The notes below the pieces were generated by a model. The model searched no databases, had not been told where the DNA came from, and saw only the letters and a program-made list of their open reading frames with translations. The position numbers and the translations under genes are program-made. A stretch of DNA of 64,000 bases, taken from Eutrigla gurnardus. Lineage: Eukaryota > Chordata > Actinopteri > Perciformes > Triglidae. The stretch is taken from assembly GCA_963514095.1 (NCBI GenBank), contig OY741265.1, forward strand, positions 26,431,090 to 26,495,089. The letters run 5' to 3'. Shown here in pieces: positions 1-14,200 of the stretch (position 1 is its first letter; each line of letters starts with the position of its first letter).

Positions 1-75
1 TACTGTCTATGAAACAATGTCAATACTGATGGTCCCTCTGGAGGGAAGGGAGGCACGGGGAAACCAGGACCAGGC
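1..75. repeat. Dispersed repeat copy, also at 6250-6325
   Basis: The segment with ATACTGATGGTCCC, followed by GAGGGAAG and AACCAG(G/A)ACCAGG, recurs at about 6250-6325 in serinc3 intron 1 with a few substitutions. It is a short interspersed repeat of unknown family. The first copy lies downstream of the last visible serinc3 donor and shows no coding potential. Confidence 0.5.
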
Positions 76-285
76 CGTGCTGAGCAGTGCAGACTGTCAG
101 ACCCTGCGGCAGTAAAATGAGACATTTTCTAATGGGAAAATCTAAATTATAGTTCCTTGTCGCAGCTTAAGACAGTCAGTCGTACTGGCCAACAACCATC
201 CTTTACAGTCACATTAACTAAAAACACCCTTAACATACAGTACTGCTACGCTGCAAAGAAAAAATTGTGTCAAAGTGTTCCTGAC

Positions 286-3200
286 CTGTACCAGTTGGTG
301 AGGGTCATCATAATGTAGAGCGAGGCCAGGAAGAGCATGAAGTGGAAGAAGGAGTAACTGTACTGGACTATGTCGCGCTCATTGTCCTCCACCCGTCTGG
401 GTCCCGTCGACTCCTCTGAGAGCTCCGAGCTGCTGCCGCCCTCAGCCAAGATGGCCGAGTCTTTGGAGGCCATGGTCAGCTTGTTCACCTGGCTGGTGCT
501 GGACGAACGAATGCTGAGGACACAATAGAGATAACTGGATACTGTGTTTTTTGAACATAGCCCTGAAGTGAAAACCACAACAGCATGTGGAAACACAAAC
601 ACAGAATAGGCAGCTACATTCCTCATACTGGTAGGAATTACAACACATCCCGGTCATATTGTCAATTAACAATATATGCAAATCATTGTATTTTCATGTG
701 AAAATCCAATGTTTTTTCCACCTGGAAAATAATAAATGACACATGGTTACATCAGCTACCAACCAATTTCAACCAATAATATCAATAATCATATGCGTTT
801 GTCGTATCTTATTTGTTTTGTATTTCATGTATTTGTTTATGACAGTGCAGAGGTGTTGCATGTGATGGAATCAAACCTCATCCTGTGACAAACATTTTCC
901 CATGGACAGCCCAAACTAATTCATTATTCATGTCAGTTGAAACTAATGTTCACATTTAAATGTGCATGAAGACAAAGATTTCTTTGCTTTTGGAAAATGT
1001 GCCTGACCTAACCAGAACGAAGCACCCACATTATCCTCATGTGAACATTTCTCAATCTCGTAGGAAGTTTGTGAACGAAGGCCGACCTCGATCAAGGGAA
1101 GGTTTGCAAGTAGCAGTCACGTTGTTTCTTATCTCACCCAGTGATCCTACCTTGAGTAGAGGATGCACAGGACAAATATAGCGAGTCCCACGATGTTCTG
1201 GGCGTCCCACCACTGCAGGTACGGGGCTGTCAGGACCGGTTCCTCTGTGCCGATGATCACCACAGCCGTCTGGTTCTCAATCTCCAGGGGAGCTGGTGTG
1301 GGGACTGCGATCTGCTGGAAGATACTCAGTAGGCTGGGGTTACATTCTCGGTCTGAGGGGAGTAGAACAAAACAATATTACAATGAAGGAAATTCAAGGC
1401 ACACGGAGGGGATGTGGGATATTGCACTGAAACACGCATAGGACAATTACTGATGTTATTACAATACTGAGTATCGGGTAACTGTTAAGGCTGTTAAGGA
1501 CTGTGAGTGGGCTTTTTTTTTTAAATGATTGATTTAAGCTGCAACCTCCTGTTCTCAAAAGTGAAGTCAAGCTGAAGTGACTTAAACTGTGATTCTCTTT
1601 ACTGGCCATCAGGGGGCGACTCCTCTGGTTGCAAAAGATGTTCGATTGCATGGAAGTGTTTGAGAAAATGACCCTACTTCTACTTCATCTCAGTAAACAT
1701 TGTAAACATGAGTTTATGGTCTCAATCTCTAGTTTCACGTCTACAGTACAATACAGCATGATGTTCATTTAGTACATTATGATCCATTTAGTGTCAAATA
1801 GACCATTTAGCAGGGTATAATTTACCTTGTGACCAATCATTTGGCTTGTTTAAAGTACAGGTTTTGAGGTAAAATTCACAATTCAGGCTTTTATTCTGAA
1901 AAATATTATATCTGACTCCAAAAGGCACCTAGCTCCCCCTCTGCCACAGTCTATTTGACATGCAAGCACAAGACATGAGATCCATGAAAAAATAGCTTGC
2001 AAATTATACTTAAACCATAGCAAATCAATAGTAATGTTTTGTATGTGTATACTTTTGCACATTCATTGAAGGAATCAATTAACTATGGCATGTTACATGC
2101 TGCAAATAAAACATACATCATACATTTGAACAAAACAAGAAAAGCATAACTAACAAAAAGAAACAACTCAGTAACTAAAAGGATGAAATCCCATTTTGGA
2201 GAAGATGCCATGTTTCTGTCACTGCATTTGTCGGTGCATTGTGGTGGCGGAACAAAACGGACGATATCTTGTTTGCATTGTTTACAGCAATAACTCAGGC
2301 AACCAGCAAACATTCTCACCAGGCTCATTGGTCATGGCAGACCAGGTCAGATACATGGTATACAGGGTGATGATGGAGGACTGTAGAAGACCTGAGCGTG
2401 TCTGAGACTCCTGGGGACACACACACAGATACAACCGTTGAAATAGTCCATGATAACTGAGCAAACTGTTTTCACTGAACAGGACTGTAAAATGTGGCTG
2501 AAAGTAGTGAAACAAACAGTCAGTGTCTGTAAGCTTTGTCCTCCTATGTAAACCTTTGTATTCAGCGTTATGTTTGTCTGCAGACCTAGTCATTTCCCAC
2601 TGTGTGTAACACGGCAGGCTGTTGTTTCATTTCACGTTAACTTTGAGACAATCAGCAGAAGACTGCCCACGCTATGGATGAGTATAAAGTCTGTTCAGGA
2701 TCAGATTTTCATAATATACTCCGGTTTATGACCTCTGCACTTTCAACTGAAATATATTGACTATGTTAACGACAGACGACATTTAAAAAAATAATAAATA
2801 TTATTTATTTAAATAATAAATAAATGAAGCCCTGTTTGAAAACACACGTCTTATATTAACTGCCCGTGTCAGTTTAATGTGTCTAGTTTTCATATATTTT
2901 CTGTGATAATGCATAACCAATGATCAAACATTGAACACATTTTGAAGTGAAGATCAAATGGATTTCGTAATTTGAGAAGTCCCAAAGAAAAAATTACAAG
3001 TCAATTTAATTTTAAAAGGTTACACGGTTCATTTAAATGATAGACTGTCAAAAAGAAGTGGGCGTAGTCATGGTGACGTAACCTATTGGTTTGTGGATTA
3101 CGGTTTTGAAGCCTCAAATTCAGCATTTTGACCGTCACCATCTTGGAATTTTTGCAACCAGTGAAGGAAGTGACCATATTTGGACTGTGGAGGAGCGACG

Positions 3201-6200
3201 GGTGGATCTGACTTGGGTGACGCTGATTGTATTGGTAGTGATGTGTTGTTGCAGTAAAAGACCCAGAGGTTGCCGTCATTGGTGACAGCATATTTACTGT
3301 ATTATTACTATCATACTATATAATACAAGACTTTTCAGGTGTTCCCGATATTGTTTCCACTTGTTGTATCTAAAAAGCTTGTCTCATGTTTGCACTGTTA
3401 CATCGAATGAATACTGTACCTGTACTTTATGCAGCACAGAGACAACGGAGACCGCGATGCAGAACAACATGTTGAAGCTGATGAAGAACTTGTTGATGAG
3501 GCATCCATCAGGCTTGGTGTAGAAGACGAAGAACAACACGACAGCAATAAATGACATGATATAGTTGAGGATGGTGACCACCAGCAAAGCTAAAAAACAA
3601 AAAGGTGGAAAAGGTAAATATCTGATAAAACATATGGTTTAAACATTCATAGAGAAGTACATAAGAAATTCATATTTTTCAAGTGAGAAGGTACAATCAG
3701 CATGTGATTGTACAGCTCGGGTCACTGACCTGCATACCAGCCCCTGGAGTTGCCGTTCTCCATCTTCTCCACCCAGGACTCGTTCCAGGAGTGGGCGAAG
3801 TCCACCAGCAGCACCAGCTGGATCAGAATGAAACAGAAAGCTCCACCAGAGCCCACGATAAACCACGCTGCGACGACAGACACACACGGTTAATTCATGT
3901 ACCCATCTGTGATATAGCATCACATGGATGTCCTGATCTGAGATATAAATAAATGTAAATTATGAAGTTCTTACTGTAGGTAAAAGGCCCGTCGGGAATG
4001 TAAAAGGCACCAACTGTAACTGCCGTCAAGGCAGCAAACTTAAAGAACCAAAATCTGGACACAAATGATTAATGGCTGATTACACATTTGAACATACTGT
4101 ACATAAACATGCATTACCAAGAGCACATTTATCCAGTGATTCTCAAAGCCAAACAATAACCAAAGCATTTCTCCGAAGCAAACAATGACAAATCAACGCA
4201 CTGCAAGGTTTAATGTGTGACAAACAATTGGAGCTGCTCAGTGATCAGCAGAGAAACAATGTGGTTCCTGTGTACTGGACTCATTATTAACCAGTATGTA
4301 TCCCAAACAGGGACTCCATGGACAGCCAAGAGCTGCAGCGTAAAGTCATTTTATTTTAAGAGCCGACTGCATTACGGGTTCAGCCATGACACTGTGAGTA
4401 AGAACCAACACTTACTCTGCACTCTTTTGTCTTTCAAAAAAGTTCTCTTTCACTTTGTTTTATATATGTTGGTGATGTGCCTTTACATGGACAATGTGAC
4501 ATGGTTTAAGTCATTTTATTTGATTTCATCATATTTCTTTCATAGTAGTTATTGTTATCACGGAAGCCAGCTTGAGAGACTTTGTATGATGCATAGCGAT
4601 TATTTCATTGGACCAGTGTAGCTACCAGAGACTATATATCAGAAGTGGACTTCGTCATGGTGATGTCAGCCATTGTTTTGTGGAATACAGTTTTGAAGCC
4701 TTGAGTTCAGCATTTTGGATTTTTTTGTGACCAGTGAAGTGATGGGTGGATCTAATGCACTGAAGGCAACAGAGCAGCACCCGATCAGCACCCTTAATGG
4801 ATCTGGATTCTGGTCTGAAGCTGTTTACAAAGTTAGCTTCATAACTCAAGGTCAGCAGAAACGGTGCCGTCAATCCATAGTGAAAGTAAATGAAGAAGAA
4901 TCTCAAGGCTTCAAAGGCCTGTGCAGGACAAAGGTCATCTTCTATTCACCATGTTGTATAACTTATAACACTGACCCTGTTACAGTGCACATGTGTAGAG
5001 GACAGAAAAACCCTCGGTAAAGGTGTTTGATGTCGGCCTGCTCTGTTTCTGCACCTTCCACACGTCTAACATCTCCAGTGTTTTCACAAAAGAAGCAGGC
5101 TTAAGTTTCCTAGTTAGATGAAGGTGTATGAAAGTGTCAGTAATGAAGTGCATCGTGTGTTGCTGGTGTGGCTGCAGTACTCACCCGTTGTGGATGGCAG
5201 CACGTGGGTCTCTGCTGTTCTTGATGTTAATCATAAGAACGGAGAACCCGAGGAACCACACACTCATGCCAAAGCAGATGCGGTACACCGCCTTGTAGCC
5301 CACCAACATTTGACAGTTGACATCAGCCTGCAGGATCGTAGAGCCGGCCCCGTCTTCACAGAAACCTGGGATCTACAGCAAATCAGAGGAAGTCACATTT
5401 GAACTTAACAAAGCTTTTATTCATGAGGAGGAGCTGAACTTCATATGACGTTGACAAGTGTTGGGCAATTAAACCAATGTTCTAAAAAACTAGAGCCCGA
5501 CTGATGTGGGATTTATGTGGCCCACGTCAGCCGCGTCCTCCAAAGATCGCAAAGGCTGAACCAAGCAGTCTCCTTAATGGGACGGTCTGGACTACAGAGG
5601 ATTTCCTGTTTGCGTCACCGCCCAACACTTTGCCGCTCCTGCTGCTTAGCAACCAGCTGCGGTTGACAAGAGCATAGATGAACTAACGTTATCTGATTAA
5701 AACGGAGGCAGAGATCATATTTTATTGGTTTTATTTCATATTCTGATGGAGGATCTGCTTCATGTTATATTTCAGGTTAAGATAGTTTATTGTGCTTCTG
5801 AGCTACTCGTAGACACCATGTTGATCCAATTGTCACCGGCAGCAATGAATCTTGGTGGAGGCATAATATCGGAATCGGCCCCCACTTTCGGGCTCTAGAT
5901 CTAATGCATAAATTGACTTCATTTCCCGGCCTACTCTTTTTAGCTGCCCATCCACGCCCGGCGACAGCATGATGCAGGCGACGATGGTCCCCAGCAGCAA
6001 GATGAAGGCGTAGATGATCCTGGTCACCGTGGAGTTCCTGGTCCTCGGGCAGCAGTTGCACAACAGACAGGTTGCACTGCTGCACAGGCACGGCATCTAG
6101 GGACAAACAAGAGCATCCTTTTATTTCAGCATCTACCTGTAAAACCAAAGACACATTCAGGAAATATCTAAAAATATGCAGAAACATAACAAATGCCATA

Positions 6201-9200
6201 CAGTTGTAGTGTATCATATAATTCAAGCTACTACATTAACCTTTAATTGGTTATGAAACAGTCTCAATTTAATACTGATGGTCCCGCCAGAGGGAAGAGG
6301 GGCACAGGAGAACCAGAACCAGGTTTTCAAAAGGGATTCTGGTGCTCAGAAACAACTTTTGTCCACCGCGAAAAATAAAAAAAACATGAATCACAAACAA
6401 AATGAAAGTTTATCATCGTGACTGCTTTCCTCTTTTAGTTTAAAATGACAATTGAACTGATTTCACCACTTACTCATCAACTCCAATCAATGGATACACT
6501 TTGCCTTGCCTGACTCTTTAATGCTTTTTTCAGCTTTTCACAAAAAACCTCTTTAGATCATTTAGAGTGCACAATTTCCACCCCAACTGACATCTTCTCT
6601 CATGTCATTCACCTCAAAACATGAATCATCCTGTGAAAGCACGTGAGGAGCAGTGAGAGATTTCAGACAAAATAAAACGTTCCCATGATGTTGCAGCTAA
6701 TGGCTTCGCTCTGCTTAATCAGATTCAGCATTCAACACTGTTCAACAGTCATCTGAAAGTCATCTGCTGTATCATTATCATCTGATGATCTCTGACTTTT
6801 GGTCTGTGTCTGAACTAAAGGCTTGCATTAATCTGCTATTTCGTCTTGCACCCATTCAAATCATGAACTATGTAAAACAATACATGGTTAGTTTGCACTG
6901 GACCATGGGATGCAAGAGTTTTAGTAAGGGGAGGAAAAGAGAGTTTCTTGCATGGAAGCGTGGGGATTGGATTAACTCTGGACCTTGAGATGATCACACA
7001 GCCAGGGTTTTGGTTCGCAACATGCTGAAAAGAATAAAGAGGACCTATTATGCTTGTATTCTTTTCCCCTTTCCTTGATTGTGTTTATAGTTTGTCATGC
7101 AAAGGTCTCCAGAATGTCAAAGCCTAAAGTCCATGTCCAAAGGGAGTTTACTCTCTCCGACAGAAACTCTGATCCTGAACTGCTTTAAATGCCTCAATCC
7201 GAATCTTGTCTTTTCTTCTGGAAAGTATTGATGTCACCAAGTACATTGGCATAATATCTTCCCAATCCGCTAGTTTGTCACGCCCTCAAACAAAGCTAAG
7301 ACCTGAGCTGAGCATGGAGCACCATGTTGAGAAGACACACGTAAATGTCCTTAGTATGAACTTCTAGTGGAAAAGAAGCTGAAGAACAGGCTAAAATTAT
7401 TTTGATCACTGTTCGTCAGCAGAACAACTCCTGTTAGCCGGTTATAGAAGGGGTGGGATATTTTATTTCTGACAAACAGCATGATGAGCATCAAAGCATG
7501 TAAACATGTTCGAGTAATAACCTGAAATAAAAGGATTCACCAGAAGAGGAGCAGAATAGGTCCTCTTTAAAAAAGATGCCAGGTATTAAAGTCTTACTGG
7601 CATTACTGAAACTCAGAAAAGGCTGTTTGATGGGAACCACAGCCTCTTCAGAGCCATCCGACTCCATTCACAAAAATATTTATTGTACTTTGCAGAAGTA
7701 TAACCCGACTTATTGAATAACTTACATTGGTAACGTACACCACAGCTTTTTGATGAGTGGACGTTTGCATTTGAAAAACACAGAAAAGAACCCAGTTGTT
7801 TCTAAAAGACATCTTTGGCTTGGCTAAATAAGGAGGACATGTTTCTGATCTGCAGATAATGCAATAATCATATGTCCTAGCTCTTGAAAGGAAAGGCTGA
7901 AATTAAAAATAATGAATTTAACATATTGTGGCTACAAATCCTTAACATTCCTCCCATCTGAAGCACAAAATATACAAACTACTGATTCTGATGCTGGAGA
8001 ATGTCTTTAAAGCGTATACAAACAGAGGGGTGTCTCAGAGTCTGAGCCTTCAGAGACAACTATTAAGTATGTTTTATTTCCATTAAAAACAGGCAGAGAT
8101 AATTGACCTGCAAACAGCTTGTGTATTCATTTACAACAATCCTCTTCAGATTCTCTCTCCTTCCTCAACGACTGAGTGGAGTCAAGAGATAAAGGAGGGC
8201 TGGAAGATTGTCAACAAGTTAATACCCCCGCCAGCCAGACAAGGTCAGCTTAGTGCAACCACAGACTAGGCCATGGTAATGTGTGCCAGATAACATGCAA
8301 GGAGGCACATGATCAACCAGGATAAAGACGTTTGTTTATTAGAGTACAATCCACAGAGACATGCTCTTCATTTAACTGGAGCTTCACAGGAGCTTTGACA
8401 ATCCTACTGAACAGGACTTTATTTTCATTTTTAAGTAAGAAGACCAAACATTTGCTGATCACAGCTTGTGTGAGGATTTGTTTCTCTTTTCAGCATTTGT
8501 AAACACAGCATTCAAAATTCAGCGATACAGAGAGTGAATCAGAAGAATAAAACCATATTATCTGGTTGTTTCTTGGCGGTTGCATTCTTAAATCTCCACA
8601 TCCACACACACACTCTTCACAAACCTGCACCGTCACCCTACTGTTGCCGGTCTGCAGCCTATTGGCTGGTGGCTACATGCCCTCATATGCTCTTTGCTGA
8701 CACCCAGATGAACCCGAACACAGCTCCATTAATTATGTCACTGCTGTCCCGGTATTAAAGCCTGCCAGATCAACAGCGGCTGGTGGACCATCAATAATGA
8801 TGATAATGATAATAACAATAATATATATTTTTTAACAAATACATATTGTAAGCTAATTTGTTTTGATTTAAGTTCCCCTGGTAAACAGTGATGCCAAGAA
8901 TATGTCTAGGGCTTTTATTGTGAAAGGTAAGAAGGAAAGAAGTGGTTGTTCCTATTGTTAATGTGAAGACATAGGTGTGTTTTACCTAATTAATAAATGA
9001 ATACAAAATACTTTGTGACCGTGTGTGTGTGATGATGATGCTCTACTCAATAAATATATTATTTTCCTAGATTTGTCTCAATCTGGCTGCTCTCTCTTCT
9101 CTCGTTTGTCATTTTCCCTTCAGCACATGATGGTGCATAAAGCTTGGTTACTGACCATCGGTTGTACACTACTGTTCAAGATGAATTGTGCGATACTTTG

Positions 9201-10532
9201 TGTCCACTATAGGGTAGAATAATTCTCACTATAACACTCGGACAGAATGACAACATGGCAAACTCACAATATGATGCCACATGACACCTTGGTAGTGACC
9301 TGTCAATCTGAAGTAAGCCCCGCCCTAAAGCATACCATGCTTTATGAGATTGTTCATAGATAGCCAAAATAGATCAAATAATTCAGAAAAGCATGTGTGC
9401 TATGTGGCACCTTGAGCCTTTCATCCTTATACAAGCCAGTGTTGTCCTAACAGCTTCAAGTTAAACTGCTTCCTCTCCTGTTGCATAGATCATGCTGCTA
9501 TCATTGTCTGCATCCACATGATGGACACTAGTTCTGCATATGGCGCATGTTGTGTTCCTACAACAAGGAAACAAAGCAGAGTTAATCCAATCAATCACGT
9601 GTAAGCAGATGACTAAGTGAGTTATGATTAACTCGTCGCTTTGCTGTGGGCTTCATGTTGAGTCTACTGTCCCTCTTGCTTGAACACACTTTTAACGAAC
9701 ATTCAGCAGGTTATACAGTTTATTCTCACGTGTTACTGGATCACATTAGACTACTGATTCGGTGCCCGTGTCACCCGGAATGACTTCCGCTTCATGGATA
9801 TAGAAACGCATTTTTATGATGTGCTTGGTGGCACATAACGTTACACTTCATATCTTCAATCTGACATGGCAACATAGACTTCGGCATGTGAATCTTGAGT
9901 AAAATGTCTACCACCACGAAAAGATTCGGCTGATAAAACCTTTTCATTTACCTTTTCATTTACAAGTAGGCAGCGTGCAACGGTTGAATATGTTCAAACA
10001 CGATTTCAAAGAAGCATTGCTAATGAATATGGTAATTGCCGAATTAACTAACAAACACAAATAAATAATGTACAATTATGTATCTGCCCAGATGTAAGGA
10101 AACAAGCGAAATGCAATTAAAACGCCAGATATTAGATTGGAGCTCGGTTTACCGTTCCCCCCGCAACGCAAGCTGAGAACAGAATGAAACCATTCAATAA
10201 TTGAATAATGAAGCAGAAAAAAGTCCAACGTTGTGAATGTCACAAATGAACCCCAGTCACGAGCTCAAGTGGCCTACGTAACGGACTGTGAATTAAAACA
10301 GTCGATATTTGAGTGGAGTTTGGTGTGTGCTCTCTCTGTGTCAGCTCCACACAGCCGAGCCGTGTGGAGCTGACTGCACTCAGGAGCGGCATTACCTGTT
10401 GCTCGTCACTCCTCATGGCGTCGCCGTGTTTTACATTTCCTCGTCAATGTAAAGCAATGTAGTTGTAATAATAAAAACATGGCAGAAACTTACCCAGCTG
10501 GCGAAGGAGAAGGCTCCCAGAACAGCTCCCAT
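286..10532 (-). CDS. serinc3: Serine incorporator 3 (partial, last exon off the left edge)
   Basis: Multi-pass membrane protein of the SERINC/TDE1 family, known for serine-lipid handling and lipid scrambling; mammalian SERINC3 also lowers retroviral infectivity. Coding exons in transcript order: 10494-10532, 5935-6096, 5185-5372, 3975-4054, 3730-3867, 3420-3589, 2320-2410, 1151-1352, 286-513. All have AG/GT borders and phases join without a break (1298 nt). Exon 1 encodes MGAVLGAFSFASW; exon 2 the Cys-rich PCLCSSATCLLCNCCP; later blocks include DFAHSWNESWVEKME, YTKPDGC, QTRSGLLQSS, YTMYLTWSAMTNEP, a luminal N-glycosylation sequon NQT (exon 8), and SYSFFHFMLFLASLYIMMTL. YTKPDGC and NEPDRECNPSLL fit SERINC3 better than SERINC1 or SERINC2. 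The last visible exon ends ...TNWYR at a GT donor, so the C-terminal exon and 3' UTR lie before base 1. Intron 1 is 4.4 kb; intron 2 carries a MITE-like repeat. Confidence 0.93.
3050..3180. repeat. Dispersed repeat with a 'TTCAGCATTTTG...CCATCTTGG' core
   Basis: The block reading GGTGACGTAACCTATTGGTT, then TTCAGCATTTTG and CACCATCTTGG, recurs in diverged form at about 4640-4740 (serinc3 intron), about 40305-40420 (intergenic) and about 47425-47530 (keratin intron 1). It is an old interspersed family. No ends or TIRs could be fixed by eye. Confidence 0.5.
5490..5898. mobile_element. MITE-like element in serinc3 intron 2
   Basis: A 409-bp segment is bounded by an 11-bp perfect inverted repeat: CTAGAGCCCGA at 5490-5500 and TCGGGCTCTAG at 5888-5898. 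The right end lies 36 bp from the exon 2 donor, so in the transcript the element begins almost at once after the splice site. No transposase coding was seen and no clear target duplication beyond a possible TA, so the superfamily is not assigned. Confidence 0.5.
6097..10493 (-). other. serinc3 intron 1, no genes seen
   Basis: A 4.4-kb first intron between the 13-codon exon 1 and exon 2. It holds AT-rich sequence with short open frames that match nothing I recognise, plus one copy of a short dispersed repeat at about 6250-6325. No second gene, RNA gene or conserved-looking exon was recognised. Confidence 0.6.
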
Positions 10533-10789
10533 GTCGTTCCAGTTTCAGCGACGTGACCGGAGCGGACAGACCGTAAATCCGTGTTCTTCCTCCCGTCACT
10601 GCGGCTCCGTTCCTCCAGGGTGGACTTCAGACACAAACCCGGTAAATGAACCGGAGCAGCTGGACACAACACGATATGAACACTCAAAACAGCCCAGTGA
10701 GAGATGCAAGTCCCGAATAGTGCTCAATGAGGTTGGTTGGCTCGCGAGGTACAGTTGTGATGTGTTCCGCTCAGTGCGTCTGTGAGGGC

Positions 10790-10810
10790 GACGTCACGCT
10801 GGTTACGTCA
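10790..10810 (-). promoter_or_regulatory. Two CRE/ATF-like sites upstream of serinc3
   Basis: GACGTCAC (10790-10797) and TTACGTCA (10803-10810) lie about 260-280 bp upstream of the serinc3 start codon, in a locally CpG-rich stretch that probably holds the promoter. The sites are seen in the sequence. Their use as CREB/ATF sites is inferred from the motif only. Confidence 0.35.
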
Positions 10811-10850
10811 TTACAACATTGACCTGCTGGGAGCGTGAGCTAATTGGACT

Positions 10851-11022
10851 ATGCACCATGCTCTAGTCTATAACCAATATAATTCTATTCATATAATATA
10901 TATTTTAAATATATATTTAAAACAATTTTCAATGTAAACACTTAGGCTGTATAATTTTCAACATTAAATACCTTTATACAATACTATTTTTTTTAAATGC
11001 ACCATGCTCTAGTCTATAACCA

Positions 11023-11060
<38 letters not shown>

Positions 11061-11275
11061 TACACTTTTAAAACTCTTTTCCATGTATATACTTATATTA
11101 GTTCATACAGAAATAGTTTCACTATTCACTAATCTATAACATAGGTAATTATAATAAACAATATATCTTATTAATACACTTTTAAATATCTTTTCAGTGT
11201 ATAAATTATATTCATTTATAATATTTAATGTTCAATAAGTTTATACAGTAATATATTCTAAATGCTCTTGTCTCG
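10851..11275. repeat. Degenerate tandem repeat, period about 146 bp, with (ATA)n tract
   Basis: A 32-bp block starting ATGCACCATGCTCTAGTC is perfectly repeated at 10851-10882 and 10997-11028. A weaker third echo (AAATGCTCTTGTC) lies near 11260. Between them run similar ACACTTTTAAA-type stretches. An (ATA)n run occupies about 11024-11061. This is best read as a decayed tandem triplication upstream of serinc3. Confidence 0.55.
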
Positions 11276-14200
11276 TGCTGTCTGAATGTTTAGTGAGAAT
11301 TATTATACCCTATGGACTCAAAGCATCCCACAATGTGTCTTTAAAAAGCATTACCAAATAATTATATTTATTATTTATTTCTTATGTCCACAACTTGTTT
11401 GTTTTGTCGAAGAGAATATCCTAAATCTAAAGATCGGTTATAAACAATAATATAATCTGAGAAAAACAAAAATCGTCAGATTTATAAATTCCTAAATTAA
11501 CTTTTTTTCGATGTGTAAAAAATTATGTATTGCAAAGCGAAACTGGTGTGAGAAAGGTACAGTTGTATAGCGCTAACTCAGTTACAGTGGATGGACATCT
11601 TCTATATCTGGTGGATAAACCCAGAATCTATTGTAATGGACATTTGTAATATGTAATCTTCGAACATTTTAACTTGTACATATCCATAAGACTGCAAATG
11701 GACCAAAAGGTTCATATCTAAAATATTCACATCTGGTGTTAGTGAAGAACAAACAGCACCTTGTATGGTGACCTTCGAGATATGATAACCATTTTGTTAA
11801 AGATAGACGGTGACTCAAGCAAATCATAGAATTAGTTCAAATTATTTCCATGTATTTTATTATGTTGAGCTCAAGTTTTATTGATTATTTTGTTGTTTTA
11901 AGTGGAGATATACTCAAAATGTTTCTTTATAGTTAGTTCAAATCAGGGACGTCACTGGATTTAAAGACAGGGGGGCTTAGCCCCAGGAGGAGCATACTGA
12001 ATCTTGCATATTTTTAGTTCTGTAGTAGAACTACAACCAGTGAAGAAGTCCAGCTAGTAACAAGTTAAAAGCAATAGATATTGTCTTGTTCCATTCTCTT
12101 CTGTTGAACAAAAGTGAATAATGTTCACTTTTAGACACATTAAAGCTGCATGCTTAGAACAGGCCCTGATCATGTCAATGTGTCTTAAAGTGATACCATA
12201 TCTAATTCCTCTCTCCATTAGATAAACTGCAAGTCTAAACAATAGAATTTTGCATAAGGGTGCTACAACACATGCTACACGCTAACAACAAACAAGGTGC
12301 AAAGTGTTCCTCTGCAGCTGTTCCTGCTTTCTGACAGTAGATGGAGGTGTTACATAAGGAGTCACTCACTGACATCCATCCTTCTCCTCTCTGGCCTCCT
12401 CTTATGCTCTCCCTTTAGTCTGGGGAATGAAGAGGAGAGACTTCAAAGGTCTCTTCTCCAGTAAGACGTTACACTTTGATGAAAGGTGTAAGGCATATGA
12501 TTAACAAAAAGCAAGATATTTAAAAAAGGAATATTGTGTAAATGACGATCAAAATAAGAGTGTTACTCATAACGAAGTTGAAATGGCAATCGATAGAGTA
12601 AAATTGGGCATCTGGAGCTGATGAGATACTATCCATCTATAATACCAATACCATATATTCCAATACCATAATCCCAAAGCAGCGCCACGGTTTTAGCTAA
12701 AGCGCTGCCCGAGTCCTTTTGGCGCCCATATAAACCAATTGGACAACTCACACAGGATGCAACGTCACTACAGCTGGAAACAGTGTTATAATTAGAGAAG
12801 GCAGATTCTTTGTGGTTTTGGCTCTCACATGTGACAGCGCTAATACACAACTTTCCCTTTCTGATGCCAGTTTGCAAAATATGTCATCGCTGTTCAACAC
12901 ACAAAAGGTCGATTGACAGCCTTACAGAGTCAGCACACACAAGGTGAGGGTTAGTAGGACGGAAAAAGATAGTGAGCTTTAAAATGTAACCAAATCCATA
13001 CACGCACAACAACATGCTGCAGCAAATAAAATGATAAAGTAGAAATAAAATTTAAAGTAGCAAAAGTAAAATGACTTGTGCAGAATAATATATTATTATT
13101 TAATATCTTATTATTCTATCACCAACAAATTCATTAGAGCATGTTTATTGTTGTAGTTCGTCAGGCTGAAGCCACTTGGTCATACTTTGTAAATACTTTT
13201 GTGTAGAACAGCAGTAAAGTGCTGCATTATATCAAAGTGTAGAAGTACATTATCATCACTTTTATATTAAAATGTACAAGTGTCAGAAAACCAAGGGGAG
13301 TAAAAGGAGCTATATTTATTTCGGAGATTTAACGTAGAATATACACACTATATTGCCAAAAGTATTCGCTCACCTGCCTTGACTCGCATATGAACTAAAG
13401 TGACATCCGCTTCTAAATCCATAGGGTTTAATATGACGTCGGTCCTTTGCAGTTTACAATAAACTCAGTGAAAAGAGTCGGTACAATAACTTCCAGCTCC
13501 AGCCGACACCTTTTTTTTTTTTTACCAAGTGTCTGTGCTTACCTTTGAAATAAAATGATGTTTTAACATTGTTTGTTCACTAATATTGAGGTATCATGTA
13601 TATTTTCACATTATTAAAATACTGGCTAATTGAAGGTATGCATACAAAAGGAAGTGAGTGTGTGTGTATAATTATTATGTATACTTTTATATTATAATAT
13701 TGGATATTTGTATGTATTAATAATAATGACAATAGTAGTAATCATAATAATTAATACATCTATGTAGAGCACTTTTCTGTTTCTATAAAAGACCAGAATA
13801 GAAGAAGAAAAAGATGGCCTGAATAGAAAAACAGTTTGCACCTCCACCGTAAGAGGGATGAGGTGCATCGTCATGGTAACTAACCAGCAGGAACTTGATG
13901 TACGACACCAGACACCAGGTCAGACTTCAACAAGGCCCCCAAAAACTATGAAATGTGATGCTTCATATTTACTATTTAATTAAAACCCTTTAAATGTAAA
14001 CTAATAAAGACATGTCCTGATTTTTTTTAGGGAAAATAAAATGTCTACAGATTAATTAACTCACTGAGATTCAGGGATGCAAACTGACACATTAGCCATG
14101 GTAACCAGGCGATCAAGGTCAGAGAGGTCGTTCAAAAATGTTTGAAAAGGACATTGTGTGATGTGAAACTTCAACATGTACAGAAGCCCAGAGTAAAATA

